Below, piece after piece: positions 25,892-26,710 of a DNA stretch of 26,710 nt. The stretch is from a virus: IMG/VR virus record IMGVR_UViG_3300037839_000026, positions 1 through 26,710 of that record; one strand, 5' to 3'. The notes below the pieces were generated by a model. That model ran no database searches. It saw only the letters and a program-made list of their open reading frames with translations, and was not told where the DNA came from. Numbering within the stretch: position 1 is the stretch's first letter; every line of letters begins with the position of its first letter. The translations under genes were made by a program, and so were the position numbers.

Positions 25892-26710
25892 TTAATTGTT
25901 TTTACTACTTTTTATTCGTAGTCCTCTTCCACTGTCACTTTCTGTAGCTACAACTTTAAATCCAGATTGGCTGATTGATTGAGGGGTATTTCTAAACTCC
26001 ATATCAATGTTTTTAATTTTTTTGGCATTATCTAATAACGCCTCAGCCTTGCCTTGCTCATAAAAGAACTTGGCCATCTTCTCTGGATTCATAGCCGCTG
26101 CTAACGAGCGGTGATAACCAACAGGATCAGAAATCATACCATTAGCATCTATGTACTTAGATATGAAGTTTGATACGTCTGATTGAACTCTCTTTGTCTC
26201 TTGAACATCTCCTGGTGAAAACTTAACTGTCTTATCTCCCATATCGAAATCAAAACCTTTGAAATCATTAGAGAAAAGCTCCTCGGTCTTCTTTTGAAAA
26301 TACTCAGACTTTCTTGAGTTTTCTTCTTGTTGACTATGTGAATCTTGAACGTATTTCTTGTAGGCGTTGTAAGTCTCCTTCTCATCATCAGAGACAAGAC
26401 CACCCGTTGACTCAACTGGTATCTTATACGCCTCCTTTGAATCCTCAAAGAATTTCTTAGCCTTAACAAGCTCTTTCTTCTTGGCGAGTTCCTTCTTCTT
26501 AATGTCCTTTGGATCGTCAAGATCCTCGTCATAAGAGAACTTATCTTCCATCATATAAATGATGTCCTCCTCGTCTAGATCTAAATCTGTCTGAGAGTAG
26601 TACTCTGCCAATAATGAGTCTGAATCCATGGAGTTGTAGTCTCTGTTTAACTTAACAAAGTCTTCAATCCCTCTTCCAGTCTCTTTTTTATATTTAAAGT
26701 AAGCAGATAC
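25892..26710 (-). CDS. Capsid scaffold-like protein (5' partial)
   Basis: A highly charged helical protein immediately upstream of the capsid gene, the usual scaffold position. The visible part holds SLLAEYYSQTDLDLDEED and KFSYDEDLDDPKDIKKKE, a Lys/Glu coiled coil with little hydrophobic core, then VGYHRSLAAAMNPEKMAKFF and a basic, disordered C-terminus (GRGLRIKSSKNN) that could bind the capsid. The frame is open through the window edge: codons before the Met at 26627-26629 read YFKYKKETGRGIEDFVKLNR, clearly protein, so that Met is internal and the true start lies right of the window. Similar scaffold-like proteins precede the capsid gene in flavobacterial phages from memory. The scaffold role is inferred from position and composition. 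Confidence 0.8.
   Translation of the reverse strand, partial: VSAYFKYKKETGRGIEDFVKLNRDYNSMDSDSLLAEYYSQTDLDLDEEDIIYMMEDKFSYDEDLDDPKDIKKKELAKKKELVKAKKFFEDSKEAYKIPVESTGGLVSDDEKETYNAYKKYVQDSHSQQEENSRKSEYFQKKTEELFSNDFKGFDFDMGDKTVKFSPGDVQETKRVQSDVSNFISKYIDANGMISDPVGYHRSLAAAMNPEKMAKFFYEQGKAEALLDNAKKIKNIDMEFRNTPQSISQSGFKVVATESDSGRGLRIKSSKNN

Noticed and set aside
26149-26532. A 127-codon minus-strand frame rich in Arg and Leu
   Set aside because: It overlaps the scaffold gene in another frame, and its composition is a frame-shifted image of the Lys/Glu-rich coiled coil.

Overview
The window is a 26.7-kb piece of a tailed, apparently short-tailed (podovirus-like) phage genome whose host is probably in the Bacteroidota, most likely a marine or freshwater flavobacterium. 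Four signs support this. The DNA is AT-rich. Gene starts lack Shine-Dalgarno sites and instead have A/T-rich leaders. Two intergenic sites match the Bacteroidota promoter core TAnnTTTG. The structural proteins resemble, from memory, those of crAss-like phages and large Cellulophaga podoviruses. No tRNA, rRNA, integrase, insertion sequence, attachment site or CRISPR array was seen, and no stretch over 300 bases lacks a gene.

Left arm, plus strand, 1-2555: the 3' part of a calcineurin-like metallophosphoesterase gene cut by the window edge, a 31-codon hydrophobic mini-ORF coupled to it by an ATGA overlap, then three small conserved hypotheticals (108, 118 and 90 aa), the first two also joined by an ATGA overlap. 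This arm meets the late genes tail to tail at 2555-2573. A hairpin terminator there also contains the last codons and stop of the giant gene on the other strand.

Right arm, minus strand, 26710 down to 2573: one long virion-gene block. In transcription order it holds a scaffold-like protein (5' end cut by the window edge), the HK97-fold major capsid protein, a 246-aa conserved protein, two ring/adaptor proteins, a 1456-aa tail stabilisation/muzzle protein, a 228-aa appendage protein with an FN3-like core between two copies of a short motif, a 251-aa muzzle-related protein, a 134-aa GNAT acetyltransferase, an Ala/Gln-rich 282-aa internal protein, a 494-aa internal protein, and a 3602-aa polyvalent protein. 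The block is divided by a hairpin after the capsid gene, a strong terminator followed at once by a TATCTTTG promoter before the ring genes, and another TATCTTTG promoter almost on the start codon of the acetyltransferase gene.

The likely logic: scaffold and capsid build the head, the ring and muzzle proteins build the tail, the 228- and 251-aa proteins decorate the tail tip, and the last three genes supply internal proteins ejected with the DNA. The giant protein is the most interesting object. It strings together two zinc-metallopeptidase modules (HEVFH and HEIQH), two GNAT-type modules, other polyvalent-protein modules and a C-terminal LPD38-like region. Several junctions carry a recurring R-x-S-Q or RSQ motif, and two modules lie in sharply AT-richer DNA, which suggests recent module exchange within the reading frame.
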